The notes: generated by a model not told the origin, from the sequence alone. A DNA stretch of 39,822 nt from Lysobacterales bacterium RIFOXYA1_FULL_69_10 (GCA_001830245.1 MIDV01000028.1:73275-113096); one strand, 5' to 3'. Shown: positions 19,908 to 30,021, numbered from the stretch's first letter. Made by a program: numbers and translations.

Positions 19908-22361
19908 TCAGTACGGCTTCTTCGACCGCCTGGCCGGCTGGCCGCGCGGCGGCGGCGCCTTTGCGTCGCGACTCTCGGCCAGCTTGAAGTCGATCTTGCG
20001 CTCCTCCACGGAGGCCTTCATCACGATGATCGACACCCGGTCGCCGAGGCGGAATTCGCGCCCGGTGCGTTCGCCGGTGAGCGTCTTCCGGATCGGGTCG
20101 AAGTGGTAATAGTCGTTGGGCAACTGGGTGACGTGCACCAGGCCGTTGACCTTGGAGTTGTCCAGCTCGATGAACAGCCCGAAGCTGGTGACGCCGCTGA
20201 TCACGCCGTCAAACTCGCCACCCACGTGCTGTTCCATCCACGCGGCGCGGTAGCGCTCGTCGACCTCGCGCTCGGCTTCTTCGGCCCGGCGCGAACGCTC
20301 CGAGCACTGCAGCGCCAGCTGTGCCATCGCGCTGGGCGAGTACTTGAACTTCTCCGGCTTGACGCCCGACAGCGCGTGCTTGATCGCGCGGTGCACCAGC
20401 AGGTCCGGGTAACGTCGGATCGGCGAGGTGAAGTGCGCGTACGCCTCCAGCGCCAGGCCGAAGTGGCCGACATTCTCGGGCTGGTACACCGCCAGGCTCT
20501 GGCTGCGCAGCAGCACCGACTCCAGCAAGGCGGCGTCGGGCCTCTCGCGGATGGTCCTGAGCAGCTGGGTGAAGTCGCGCGGCTGCACCTTCGGCCACGG
20601 CGGCATGCGCAGCTTGAACTCCTTCAGGAACTCCAGCAGGTCGGCGTACTTCTGCTCCGGCGGCCGGTCGTGGATGCGGTACGGCGCCGGCACCTCGGCA
20701 TCGATCAGGAACAGCGCCGCCTGCACGTTGGCGGCGATCATGCATTCCTCGATCAGCTTGTGCGCGTCGTTGCGCTGGATCATGCCGGCCTGGGTGACCT
20801 CGCCCTTGGGCCCCAGCACGAAGCGCACTTCGCTGGACTCGAACTCGATGGCACCGCGCTTGGCGCGCGCCTTGGCGAGCACCTGGAAGAGCTGGTGCAG
20901 GCGCTGGATCTGCGGCAGCAGGCCACCGATGCGGCCCAATGCATCCTCGCGGTCCTCGTCGCTGGCGTCGTCGCCCACTGCGTTCCAGACCTGCGTGTAG
21001 GTCAGGCGCGCGTGCGAATGCATCACCGCCTCGTAGAATTTCGACGAGGTGACCTCGCCCTTGCGGTCGATCTGCATGTCGCAGACGAAGCACAGGCGGT
21101 CGACCTTGGGCTTGAGCGAGCAGATGCCGTTGGACAGCGTCTCCGGCAGCATCGGCACGACGAAGCCGGGGAAGTAGACCGACGTCGCGCGGCGCGTGGC
21201 TTCGTCGTCCAGCGGCGTGCCGGGCCGCACGTAATGGGACACGTCGGCAATGGCGACGACCAGCCGGAAGCCGTCCCGGTTGGGCTCGCAGTAGACGGCG
21301 TCGTCGAAGTCCTTGGCGTCCTCGCCGTCGATGGTGACCAGCGGCAGGTCGCGGATATCCACGCGACCCTTGGTATCGGCCGGCTGCACTTCCAGCGGCA
21401 CGGCGGCAGCCTGGTCGAGGACGGCCTGCGGGAACTCGTGCGGGATGTCGTGGCCGTGGATGGCAGCCTGCACCGCCAGCGACGCGGTCAGGCGCTCGCC
21501 CAGCACGGTGAGGATGCGGCCCATCGGCGGTCGGCGGCCGTCGGGCGCGCGCGTGATCTCGCACACCACCAGCTGGCCGGCCTGCGCTTCACCACGCGCC
21601 TCGGGCGGGATCAGGATGTTGCGCTGGATGCGGCGGTCGTCGGGCTCGACGTAGCTCACGCCGTCCTCCAGCACGAAGCGGCCGATCATCCGGTTGAGGC
21701 GGCGTTCGAGCACTTCGACTATCGCGCCTTCGCGGCGGCCGCGGCGGTCCACGCCGGTAACGCTGGCCAGCACACGGTCGCCGTGCATCACCTTGCGCAT
21801 CTCCGCCGGCGGCAGGAACAGGTCGTCGCCCGTGCCCGCATCCGGTCGGAGGAAGCCGAAGCCGTCGGGGTTGGCGATCACGCTGCCGGGGATCAGGTCG
21901 GCCTGCGCGGCCGGCACGAACGCGCCACGGCGGTTCTGCAGCAGCTGGCCGTCGCGCACCATCGCGCGCAGGCGTGCGCTCAATGCATCGAAACGTTCGG
22001 GGTCGGTCAGCGCCAGCTTCGCAGCCAGCGCGTCGGCCTCCATCGGGCCTTCGGCGGCCGACAGCAGACCCAGGATCATTTCCCGGCTGGCGATCGGCTG
22101 CTCGTAGCGTGCGGCTTCGCGCTCGGCGTAGGGGTCGTGCAGGCCGCCCTTGCCGTGGACAGGCGCCAGCGACGGCTTGCGGGTGCCGCGCGGCGGCGGC
22201 TCGGGCAACCAGCCCGGAGCCTTCTTCGCGGGGCCCTTGCCGGTGCCCGGCGCGCCACCTTTCCGATGCCCGCCGCGCGATGGCGACGCACCTTGGCCTG
22301 CCTTGCCTGCGGGACCGCCGGACGAGCGCCGGGACGACTTGCTGGGGGTTTTCTTGGTCAT
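19908..22361 (-). CDS. rnr: Ribonuclease R
   Basis: DLPLVTIDGEDAKDFDDAVYCE, YFPGFVVPMLPETLSNGICSLKPKVDRLCFVCDM, HFTSPIRRYPDLLVHR, C-terminal S1 domain. Confidence 0.96.
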   Translation of the reverse strand: MTKKTPSKSSRRSSGGPAGKAGQGASPSRGGHRKGGAPGTGKGPAKKAPGWLPEPPPRGTRKPSLAPVHGKGGLHDPYAEREAARYEQPIASREMILGLLSAAEGPMEADALAAKLALTDPERFDALSARLRAMVRDGQLLQNRRGAFVPAAQADLIPGSVIANPDGFGFLRPDAGTGDDLFLPPAEMRKVMHGDRVLASVTGVDRRGRREGAIVEVLERRLNRMIGRFVLEDGVSYVEPDDRRIQRNILIPPEARGEAQAGQLVVCEITRAPDGRRPPMGRILTVLGERLTASLAVQAAIHGHDIPHEFPQAVLDQAAAVPLEVQPADTKGRVDIRDLPLVTIDGEDAKDFDDAVYCEPNRDGFRLVVAIADVSHYVRPGTPLDDEATRRATSVYFPGFVVPMLPETLSNGICSLKPKVDRLCFVCDMQIDRKGEVTSSKFYEAVMHSHARLTYTQVWNAVGDDASDEDREDALGRIGGLLPQIQRLHQLFQVLAKARAKRGAIEFESSEVRFVLGPKGEVTQAGMIQRNDAHKLIEECMIAANVQAALFLIDAEVPAPYRIHDRPPEQKYADLLEFLKEFKLRMPPWPKVQPRDFTQLLRTIRERPDAALLESVLLRSQSLAVYQPENVGHFGLALEAYAHFTSPIRRYPDLLVHRAIKHALSGVKPEKFKYSPSAMAQLALQCSERSRRAEEAEREVDERYRAAWMEQHVGGEFDGVISGVTSFGLFIELDNSKVNGLVHVTQLPNDYYHFDPIRKTLTGERTGREFRLGDRVSIIVMKASVEERKIDFKLAESRDAKAPPPRGQPARRSKKPY

Positions 22362-22485
22362 CCGGGCATGGTCGCACAGCGCCATCAAGACGGCGTCTTG
22401 GCCCGCACCGCGGGTCCATGCGGACTGCACGAGCCATGGCAGCGGAACACGCATCCCCCACGGACGGCCGCACCCCGCCGCGGTG

Positions 22486-22734
22486 TCAGTCGCGCAGCTT
22501 GAGCGCCGGGGTCTCGTCGATCGTGCCGTCGCCGTTGAGCACGACGTAGCGGCCATCGGGCGCGAACAGCACCGGGACGGGGTCTTGGAACAGGGGGCGG
22601 CGGACGAACCGCAGCGACCAGCGGAACTGCTCCATGGTCGCCAGGGTCTTGAGCTGCGCGGGCGTCAGCCCGGCACGCAGCGCGGCGGTTTCAGGCTCGC
22701 TGCCATTGGTTTTCCTGCGCTCGCGTTCGGTCAT
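22486..22734 (-). CDS. Conserved small protein of unknown function (82 aa)
   Basis: MTERERRKTNGSEPETAALRAGLTPAQLKTLATMEQFRWSLRFVRRPLFQDPVPVLFAPDGRYVVLNGDGTIDETPALKLRD; coding-like composition and isolated from competing ORFs. Confidence 0.6.
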   Translation of the reverse strand: MTERERRKTNGSEPETAALRAGLTPAQLKTLATMEQFRWSLRFVRRPLFQDPVPVLFAPDGRYVVLNGDGTIDETPALKLRD

Positions 22735-22858
22735 CCCCGGCCCGGATGCATGCTCCATGCCAGTGTCGCGACGAAATCCTTCAAGCCGCGTGAACTTCCT
22801 GGATCCGGCCGGACCCGCCATGCGGGCGAACCGCATCGGCAAAGTGGCCGGGACTGAA

Positions 22859-22890
22859 ACGAAAAACCCCCGCGTGAGCGGGGGTTTCTC
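22859..22890 (-). terminator. Terminator downstream of tRNA-Leu
   Basis: Minus strand GAAACCCCCGC-tcac-GCGGGGGTTTTTCGTTT. Confidence 0.85.
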
Positions 22891-22898
22891 GTTGGATA

Positions 22899-22985
22899 TG
22901 GTGCCCAGGAGAGGACTCGAACCTCCACGGAGTTGCCCCCGCTAGCACCTGAAGCTAGTGCGTCTACCAATTCCGCCACCTGGGC
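22899..22985 (-). tRNA. tRNA-Leu (anticodon CAG), CCA encoded
   Basis: GCCCAGGTGGCGGAATTGGTAGACGCACTAGCTTCAGGTGCTAGCGGGGGCAACTCCGTGGAGGTTCGAGTCCTCTCCTGGGCACCA with matched acceptor, anticodon and T stems and class II variable arm. Confidence 0.97.
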
Positions 22986-23098
22986 AAACCCGCACGGCTT
23001 GCGGCTGTGCGGGGCGCGTATGTTGCGTTGCGGCGATAGGGTTGTCAACACCAATATGCAGGCCTCGCGCCAACGGTCGCCCCGAGGTCGCCTTGACG

Positions 23099-24178
23099 TC
23101 ACTCGGGCCGCACGAACCGGTAGTGCCCCACGCCCCACTCCTGCCCGCCGCGCAGGCCGAACATCTCCGCACAGGCCATCCAGAACATCCGCCAGCGCTG
23201 GAACCACAGCGCCGCGCCGGCCTCGCCGTAGGCCTGCCGCAGCACCGCCATGACCGCCTCGCGCTGGCTGTCCTGGCGCTCCAGCCAGTGGTTGGCCGTG
23301 CGCTGGTAGTGCGTGCCGTCGACCACCCACCGCCGGTCGATGAGCAGGTCGCGCTGGAACCACGGCAGCGTGTCGGCCGCCGGCATCAGGCCGCCGGTGA
23401 AGAAGTGCCGGCCCATCCAGTTGCCCTCGCCCTCCGTCTCGAACGGATACATCAGCGTCCTGTGCATGAAGATGTGCACGAACAGTGCGCCACCCGGTTT
23501 GAGCCAGCCGGCGATGCGGCCCAGCAGCGTTTCGTAGTTGCGCATGTGTTCGAACATCTCGATCGACACGCATCGATCGAACCGGCCGGCCTCCAGCTCC
23601 AGCGTGTTGACGTCGCAGGTGATCACCTGGACGTTGAACAGCGCGCGCTGCCGGCACTGCGCCAGGATGTGCTCGCGCTGCAGGGCGGAGTTGGACACCG
23701 CGGTGATCGTCGCGTTCGGGTAGCGCTCGGCCATCCAAAGCGTCAGCGAGCCCCAGCCGCAACCCAGCTCGAGGATCGCTTGGCCGTCGCGCAGCCCGGC
23801 GCGCTCGCCGTACAGCCTGAGCATCGCCTCCTCGGCCTGCTCGAGCGTCTCGTTGCCGGTCGGGTAGTAGCAGCTCGAGTACTTCAGGCGCTTGCCCAGG
23901 CAATGCTGGAAGAACGCCGGCGGCAGTTCGTAATGCTGCGCGTTGGCGGCGTCGGTGTGGATCGCGACGGGGCTGGTACGCAGCGACTCGATGCGGCGCG
24001 CGAAACGCTCGGCCTGGGCCTCCAGTCCGCCTTCGGACTCCTCGCGCAGACGCTGGTCGCACATGCGCCGGATGCCCATGCGCAGCAGCGCGTCGGGCAC
24101 GTGGCCTCGCTCGGCCAGGCCAAGCAGGCCGGGGCCGGGGCGGTCGTGCGGCAGTTCTGAATCGACCATCGCGTTCAT
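23099..24178 (-). CDS. SAM-dependent methyltransferase, cyclopropane-fatty-acid synthase-like family (second paralog)
   Basis: HYELPPAFFQHCLGKRLKYSSCYYPTGNETLEQAEEAML; AILELGCGWGSLTLWMAERYPNATITAVSNS; FDRCVSIEMFEHMRNYE. Confidence 0.9.
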   Translation of the reverse strand: MNAMVDSELPHDRPGPGLLGLAERGHVPDALLRMGIRRMCDQRLREESEGGLEAQAERFARRIESLRTSPVAIHTDAANAQHYELPPAFFQHCLGKRLKYSSCYYPTGNETLEQAEEAMLRLYGERAGLRDGQAILELGCGWGSLTLWMAERYPNATITAVSNSALQREHILAQCRQRALFNVQVITCDVNTLELEAGRFDRCVSIEMFEHMRNYETLLGRIAGWLKPGGALFVHIFMHRTLMYPFETEGEGNWMGRHFFTGGLMPAADTLPWFQRDLLIDRRWVVDGTHYQRTANHWLERQDSQREAVMAVLRQAYGEAGAALWFQRWRMFWMACAEMFGLRGGQEWGVGHYRFVRPE

Positions 24179-24987
24179 TCGGAATCCTTTGTCGTGTCGG
24201 AGGCGTGGCCGCCGGCTTTGGGGCACCACGGGATCAACATGGGCGTGGTGCGCTGGTACTCGCGGTAGTCGTCGCCGCGCGTGCGCAGCGCCTGCGCCTC
24301 GGTGTAGGGGATGCCGCTGATCCAGCGCAGGAAGACGTACATCACCACCGGCCCGGCCCACGCCAGCCATGCGATGGGCGAGCCGACCGCCAGGCACACG
24401 TAGGCGAACCAGTGGGTCCACTCGAAGAAATAGTTGGGATGCCGCGAGTAGCGCCACAGCCCGGCGCGGCAGGTCCTGCCGCGGTTCGCGGGGTCGGCCC
24501 GGAACCGCGCCAGCTGGCGGTCGGCGATGCCCTCGCCCACCACGCTGCCGATCCAGATCGCCACGCCCGCCAGCCACCACCCGGTGACCCCGTCCACCGG
24601 ATTGCGGGCCACGGCGAGGAACGGCAGCGAGAACAGCACGATGAGCAGCGCCTGTGCCTGGAAGAACAGGAAGAACTTGCCCTGGTGCCCGTGCCAGTGG
24701 GTGCGCAGGTGCCGGTAGCGGCCGTCTTCGTCTTCGCCCCGCACGCGCACCCACAGGTGCCGCGCCAAGCGGAGGCCCCACAGGCCGCCGAGCAGCGCGA
24801 GCGTCGCGCGCGGCCACGTCGCGCCGTCGCCCAGCAGGCCGTACAGCACCGCGCTGCCGCCGACGCCCGCGGCCCAGATGACGTCGACGATCCCCGCGTT
24901 GTCGCGGCGACGCTGCCACAGCCAGCCGACCGTCATCGCCAGCGCGGCGGCAGCCCATGCCAGTCCGATCAATGCGAACGCACTCAT
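24175..24987 (-). CDS. DUF1295 (steroid 5-alpha-reductase-like) membrane protein
   Basis: FRADPANRGRTCRAGLWRYSRHPNYFFEWTHWFAYV; multi-TM; 4-bp overlaps with neighbours. Confidence 0.9.
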   Translation of the reverse strand: MSAFALIGLAWAAAALAMTVGWLWQRRRDNAGIVDVIWAAGVGGSAVLYGLLGDGATWPRATLALLGGLWGLRLARHLWVRVRGEDEDGRYRHLRTHWHGHQGKFFLFFQAQALLIVLFSLPFLAVARNPVDGVTGWWLAGVAIWIGSVVGEGIADRQLARFRADPANRGRTCRAGLWRYSRHPNYFFEWTHWFAYVCLAVGSPIAWLAWAGPVVMYVFLRWISGIPYTEAQALRTRGDDYREYQRTTPMLIPWCPKAGGHASDTTKDSE

Positions 24988-25547
24988 GTCGGCACACCCT
25001 CCCTTGCGACTGGTTGCGGTGCCGGAGCGGACGCGCGACCCGCCACCGCCATCAGGACAGCGACCGCCGCGCCCCAGGCCAGCGCGAGGACCGTCCAGGT
25101 CGCGGCCACCGGACCGGTAAGCGCCACCGCGTCGAATCCACGCGCCGCGGCCAGGTACGCCAACGGGCCACCGATGGCGCCGAACGCGAACGCGGCGAGC
25201 GGCCGGTGCCGCAGCCATGCCAGCCCGTGCATGGGCAGCATCGCGAACGCAGCCCACAACGCGAGGATCCACGCCGGTGCGAAATCCACTGCCGGCCATG
25301 AAGCGGCGTAGTCCAGCCAGCCGGCGGCGGCGAGCGCGCCGTCGACCACACAGCCCAACGCCAGGGCGACGGCCACCAACCGGAGATCGACCGCACGCGT
25401 CGTCGACCCCCGCAGCTGCCACGTGCAGTACAGCAGCGCGGCGACGACTGCGGGCCATGCCACCCCGCGCCCCGCGCCGGCCACCGCACACAGCCACACC
25501 GCCTGGTTGCCCAGCACGTTGCCGACGAGATCGGCGCGGGTGCTCAT
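24984..25547 (-). CDS. DUF2878-like membrane protein
   Basis: MSTRADLVGNVLGNQAVWLCAVAGAG..., multi-TM; 4-bp overlaps with neighbours. Confidence 0.75.
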   Translation of the reverse strand: MSTRADLVGNVLGNQAVWLCAVAGAGRGVAWPAVVAALLYCTWQLRGSTTRAVDLRLVAVALALGCVVDGALAAAGWLDYAASWPAVDFAPAWILALWAAFAMLPMHGLAWLRHRPLAAFAFGAIGGPLAYLAAARGFDAVALTGPVAATWTVLALAWGAAVAVLMAVAGRASAPAPQPVAREGVPT

Positions 25548-26872
25548 GCCTCCATCCCCATTGCGGGCAACGGCGGCAGCAGCGACGGCCGACGATTGCC
25601 CGGCTTGGCCAGCAGCAGGTGGGCCACGCCGATGGAGCGCTCGCGAAAGCCGCCTTCGCAGTACGCCAGATAGAACAACCACATCCGGATGAAGCGCTCG
25701 TCGAATCCCTGCGCGCGAACCTCCGGGAGCATTGCCATGAAGCGGTTCCGCCACGCCTGCAGCGTCAGGGCGTACGAGCCGCCGAAATCCTCCAGGTGCG
25801 TCAGCGCCAGGTCGCTGGCGCGGGTCTTGGCCGCCAGCATCGCGTGGATCGATGGGATAAAGCTGCCGGGGAATACGTAGCGCTTGATGAAGTCGACCGA
25901 CGCCAGCGCCTGCTCGTAGCGGTGGTCCTCGATGGTGATCGCCTGCACCAGCGCCAGGCCGTCGGGCTCGAGCAGCTCGCCCAGCTTGCCGAAGTACGTG
26001 TCCAGGTAATCGGCGCCGATCGCCTCGATCATCTCGATCGACACCAGCTTGTCGTAGCGGCCGGTCAGGTCGCGGTAATCCTCCAGCAGCAGCGTGACGC
26101 GGTCCTGCAGGCCGGCCTCGGCGACGCGTCGCGAGGCCAGCGCATGCTGCTCGCGCGAGATCGTGGTGGTGGTGACGTGGCAGCCGTACTCGCGCGCGGC
26201 ATGCAGGGCGAACCCGCCCCAGCCGGTGCCGATCTCCACCACGCGGTCGCCGCGACTGAGGTCGAGCTTGCGGCAGATGCGGTCCAGCTTTCGCGTCGAG
26301 GCCGCCTCCAGCGTGTCGCCCGCGCCGGTGTCGGCGTCGCCCGCCCAGACCGCCGAGGAATACATGAGGTCCGGCGACAGGAACAGCGAAAACAGTTCGT
26401 TGCCCAGGTCGTAGTGCGCGGCGATGTTGCGGCGGCTGCCATCGCGCGTGTTGCGCCGCAAGCGGTGCCAGGCGCGCATCGCCCAGCCGCCCAGCCGCGC
26501 CGGACCCGATTCCATGCCGTCGAGCAGGTCGCGGTTACACACCAGCAACCGGACGAGGCGCACCAGTCCGTCGCCCGCCGCGCCGCCGCCGTCATCGCAT
26601 TGCCACCAGCCCTGGATGAAGGCCTCGCCCGCACCCACGCTGCCGTTGGCCGCCACCGCGCGGTAGAAGCGCATGTCGTGGACGTGGATGCGCACCTGCA
26701 ACGCGCCGTCGTCGACCTCGCCCAGCACCGCCTCGCCCAGCGGGTCGATCAGCGTCAACCGGCCGCCGCGCAAGGCACCCATCTTCGACAGCAGCTGCCC
26801 GCGCAGCCATCGGTCCACCGCCCCCGGCGCGGCGATGGAGGGTGGAGCGTCGCTACGCACACGTTCGTTCAT
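25544..26872 (-). CDS. cfa: Cyclopropane-fatty-acyl-phospholipid synthase family protein (Cfa/UfaA1-like)
   Basis: IAAHYDLGNELFSLFLSPDLMYSSAVWAG; VEIGTGWGGFALHAAREYGCHVTTTTISREQ; LVSIEMIEAIGADYLDTYF. Confidence 0.94.
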   Translation of the reverse strand: MNERVRSDAPPSIAAPGAVDRWLRGQLLSKMGALRGGRLTLIDPLGEAVLGEVDDGALQVRIHVHDMRFYRAVAANGSVGAGEAFIQGWWQCDDGGGAAGDGLVRLVRLLVCNRDLLDGMESGPARLGGWAMRAWHRLRRNTRDGSRRNIAAHYDLGNELFSLFLSPDLMYSSAVWAGDADTGAGDTLEAASTRKLDRICRKLDLSRGDRVVEIGTGWGGFALHAAREYGCHVTTTTISREQHALASRRVAEAGLQDRVTLLLEDYRDLTGRYDKLVSIEMIEAIGADYLDTYFGKLGELLEPDGLALVQAITIEDHRYEQALASVDFIKRYVFPGSFIPSIHAMLAAKTRASDLALTHLEDFGGSYALTLQAWRNRFMAMLPEVRAQGFDERFIRMWLFYLAYCEGGFRERSIGVAHLLLAKPGNRRPSLLPPLPAMGMEA

Positions 26873-27642
26873 CGGGACTCCCGGAGTTTCGGATGGTCAT
26901 GCACGGGGTTGCCTTTCAGCCACAGGCGCAGTGCGTGCCAGTGGATCGCGCCCACGACCTGCAGCGTCATCAGCGGGTAGCCCCACAACACGCGTGCGAG
27001 TGCAGCGCGGTCCAACGGGCGACGGTGCAGTGCCAGCGAGGCGTCGAACTCGCCGCGCCCCTCGTCCGACACCTCCATGTGCACGTGCAGGGACTCGCCG
27101 GGCACGGTGAAGCGCCACGCGTACTCGCGGGCCATCGGCATGAAGGGCGAGACGTGGAAGGCCTTGGGGAAGCGCCACTCCAGCGCGCGGCCGTGCGGGC
27201 GCGCCTGCTCGACGGGCAGCACGTAGACGTGGCGCTCCTTCCATGGCGTGTTGGTGATCTCCGCGACGATGCAGTCCAGCCGGACGCCGTCGGCGTGGAA
27301 GCAGTAGTAGAAGCTGACCGGATTGAAGACGTGGCCGAAGTAGCGCAGGTGCGTCAGCAACCGGATCGGCCCCGCCGGGCGCCGGCCGATCGCGGCCTGG
27401 ACACGCTGGCGCACCGCGTCGTCCAGCGGCAGTTCCGGCGGGTCGAGATAGTCGCTGCGGCGGAACTCGCCCAGGTTGCGGCGCCCGACCGACCAGAGTC
27501 GGTGGCGGTCGAACAGCGTATCCAGCTCGGCCAGGTCGATGTACAGCTGCGCCATCGAGTACCCGAAAGCGTGCGCCTGCGGGGCATGGCGCCGGTGCCG
27601 GACCCGGCCCTCGTACACGGCGCTGGCGAGCGGAGCGGTCAC
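26869..27642 (-). CDS. DUF1365 protein
   Basis: YEGRVRHRRHAPQAHAFGYSMAQLYIDLAELD; LTHLRYFGHVFNPVSFYYCFHADG; FHVSPFMPMAREYAWRF. Confidence 0.93.
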   Translation of the reverse strand: MTAPLASAVYEGRVRHRRHAPQAHAFGYSMAQLYIDLAELDTLFDRHRLWSVGRRNLGEFRRSDYLDPPELPLDDAVRQRVQAAIGRRPAGPIRLLTHLRYFGHVFNPVSFYYCFHADGVRLDCIVAEITNTPWKERHVYVLPVEQARPHGRALEWRFPKAFHVSPFMPMAREYAWRFTVPGESLHVHMEVSDEGRGEFDASLALHRRPLDRAALARVLWGYPLMTLQVVGAIHWHALRLWLKGNPVHDHPKLRESR

Positions 27643-28940
27643 GCCGGCACCGCATCGACTGCGCCGCGCGCGTCACGGTCGGATGCCCGCGGTTCCGCGC
27701 TCCACGGCACGCCCAGGGCCCCCGCCACCTCCACCGCGCTGCGCATGCCGTCCTCGTGGAATCCCCAGCCCCAGTACGCACCGGCGAACCACGTTCGCCG
27801 CCGGCCCTGGATCTCCGCCTTGCGCGCCTGCGCGGCAACCGACGCGTGCGAGTACAGCGGGTGGTGGTACTCCATGCGCCGCAACACGCGGGTCGGGTCG
27901 ATGGCGTCGGTGCGGTTGAGCGTGACCACCAGCGGCTCGGGCGCGTCCAGCCCCTGCAGCAGGTTCATGCAGTAGCTGACGGTGCAGGCCGCGGCGGGTT
28001 CGCGCGGCAGCAGCGCGTTCCACGCCGCCCACGCCTTGCGGTTGCGCGGCAGCAGGCGCGCATCGGTATGCAGCACGGTGTCGTTGGGCTGATAGCGCAT
28101 CGCACCGAGGATGTCGCGCTCGCGCGGGTCGGCATCGGCCAGCAGGCCCAGCGCCTGGTCGCTGTGGCAGGCGAGCACCGCGTGGTCGAAGCGCTCGCGG
28201 CCGATGATCGACTCGACCTCCACCCCGTCGGCATCACGGCGCACGCGATGCACCGGGCAGGCGATGCGCTCGTGCACGCGCCAGCCGGCGCGCATCGCTT
28301 CGATGTAACTCGAGGAACCGCCAACCACCACGCGCCATTCCGGCCGGCCCGACACCTGCAGCATCTGGTGGTTGGCCATGAACTGCACCAGGTATTTCGC
28401 CGGGAACGACAGGATGTCGTCGCATGACGACGACCACAGCGCCGAGGCCATCGGAACTAGGTGCTCCTCGCGGAAGGCCGCGCCATAGCGGTGCTCGCGC
28501 AGGTAGTCGCCCAGGCCGGGGCCGGGGCCGTCGTCGTCCAGCAAAGCGGGCGCCTCGCGGTAGAACCGGCGCAGGTCCAGCAGCATCCCCCAGAACCGCG
28601 TCGACACTAGGTTGCGTCGCTGGCAGAACAGCCCGTCCAGGTCGGTGGCGTTGTACTCCAGCCCGGTGGCCTCGTTGCGCACCGAGAAGCTCATGGTCGT
28701 CGGCTGCGAGGCCACGCCGAGTTCCGTGAACATCCGGGTGAGCAGCGGATAGTGAGTAGGGTTGAACACGATGAAGCCGGTGTCCACGCGGTACGGCCGG
28801 CCGTGGAGGTCCACATCGTGCGTGTGCGTGTGCCCGCCCAGGCGCGGCTCGGCTTCGAACAGGGTGACGTCGTGCCGGCGCGAGAGCAGCCACGCCGATG
28901 CCAGGCCGGCGATGCCGCTGCCGATGACCGCGATGCGCAT
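27639..28940 (-). CDS. NAD/FAD-dependent oxidoreductase (amine-oxidase-like)
   Basis: MRIAVIGSGIAGLASAWLLSRRHDVTLFEAEPRLGGHTHTHDV dinucleotide fold; WFAGAYWGWGFHEDGMRSAVEVA. Confidence 0.93.
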   Translation of the reverse strand: MRIAVIGSGIAGLASAWLLSRRHDVTLFEAEPRLGGHTHTHDVDLHGRPYRVDTGFIVFNPTHYPLLTRMFTELGVASQPTTMSFSVRNEATGLEYNATDLDGLFCQRRNLVSTRFWGMLLDLRRFYREAPALLDDDGPGPGLGDYLREHRYGAAFREEHLVPMASALWSSSCDDILSFPAKYLVQFMANHQMLQVSGRPEWRVVVGGSSSYIEAMRAGWRVHERIACPVHRVRRDADGVEVESIIGRERFDHAVLACHSDQALGLLADADPRERDILGAMRYQPNDTVLHTDARLLPRNRKAWAAWNALLPREPAAACTVSYCMNLLQGLDAPEPLVVTLNRTDAIDPTRVLRRMEYHHPLYSHASVAAQARKAEIQGRRRTWFAGAYWGWGFHEDGMRSAVEVAGALGVPWSAEPRASDRDARGAVDAVPA

Positions 28941-28943
28941 CGC

Positions 28944-29996
28944 TCAGGCCCTCGCCTTGGCCAGTACCCACGCGGGGATCGGCTTGAGGTCGCGCACCAG
29001 GCCGAGCGCCGCCATCGCGCGCAGGCCGTACCAGGTGAGGTCGACCTCCCACCAGCGAAAGCCCTGGCGCACCGTGCCGGGGAAGAAGTGGTGGTTGTTG
29101 TGCCAGCCCTCGCCAAAGGTGATCAGCGCCAGCCACAGGTTGTTGCGGCTGTCGTCCTTCGTGTCGAACCGGCGCGACCCGTAGACGTGGGCCAGCGAGT
29201 TGATCGTGACCGTGGCGTGGAACAGCACCACGGTCGACACGACGAAGCCCCAGACCAGCATCTGCGGACCACTGGTGCCCAGCTGCGGCGCGGTGGATTC
29301 CAGCAGGACACCCACTCCGTACAGCGCGGCGGCGAGCAGCACCGGCACCAGCGTGTCGTAGCGGTCGAGCCAGCGCAGCTCGGGATACTTCGCCAGGTCC
29401 GGGATCCGCTCCCAGTGCGTGCGGAAGCCGCGCGGCGTCAGGAACCACAGCACGTGGCTGCGCCAGAATCCATGCACCGTCGGCGAATGGGGATCGAGCC
29501 CGGTCTCGGTGTGGCGGTGGTGGTTGCGGTGGTGCGCGGCCCACCACAGCGGCCCGCGCTGGACGCTGGACGCGCCGATCAGCGCGAACACGAACTGCAT
29601 CACGCGCGAGGTGCGGAAGGTCCGGTGCGAGAAGTAGCGATGGTAGAAGCCGGTCAGCGCGAACATCCGCACCGCGTACAGCGACACCGCCACGGCGACG
29701 GCGATGGGTGAGACGCCGACCCAGAACACCGCAAGGCACGCCAGGTGCAGGCCAATGAAGGGCACGGCGCGCAGCCAGTCGATGCGGTCCGCATCGGGCC
29801 CCTCGCCGACTTCACCGCTGGTGTCGAACCAGCGACGGATGCGGGCAAGCACGCCGGTCGACTTCGCGACTGACGCGGCCGGCGGCGTGCCTGTTTCGAA
29901 TCCAACGCCCAAGGAGGCGTCGGCGTCGGAGTCTTTCGGGGAGTTCGGCGGGGCTGCAGGCGAGTCCATGCCTGCACATACGGACCGGCCATTCAT
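28944..29996 (-). CDS. Fatty acid desaturase (delta-9 acyl-CoA desaturase-like; alternative start 29969)
   Basis: Histidine boxes HRYFSH, HRNHH, HNNHHFFPG. Confidence 0.93.
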   Translation of the reverse strand: MNGRSVCAGMDSPAAPPNSPKDSDADASLGVGFETGTPPAASVAKSTGVLARIRRWFDTSGEVGEGPDADRIDWLRAVPFIGLHLACLAVFWVGVSPIAVAVAVSLYAVRMFALTGFYHRYFSHRTFRTSRVMQFVFALIGASSVQRGPLWWAAHHRNHHRHTETGLDPHSPTVHGFWRSHVLWFLTPRGFRTHWERIPDLAKYPELRWLDRYDTLVPVLLAAALYGVGVLLESTAPQLGTSGPQMLVWGFVVSTVVLFHATVTINSLAHVYGSRRFDTKDDSRNNLWLALITFGEGWHNNHHFFPGTVRQGFRWWEVDLTWYGLRAMAALGLVRDLKPIPAWVLAKARA

Positions 29997-29999
29997 CCG

Positions 30000-30021
30000 G
30001 ATGCAGGCCGATGCCTGCATC
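30000..30021 (-). other. Perfect 9-bp inverted repeat at the desaturase translation-initiation region
   Basis: GATGCAGGC-ATCG-GCCTGCATC on the minus strand, extendable with one bulge to 29996-30026. Confidence 0.75.

Noticed and set aside
19560-22502. 980-aa plus-strand ORF
   Set aside because: Antisense shadow of rnr, extending out of the TonB receptor in another frame; no recognisable domain
25217-26980. 587-aa plus-strand ORF
   Set aside because: Antisense to the Cfa gene; composition is a GC-rich mirror of the real gene
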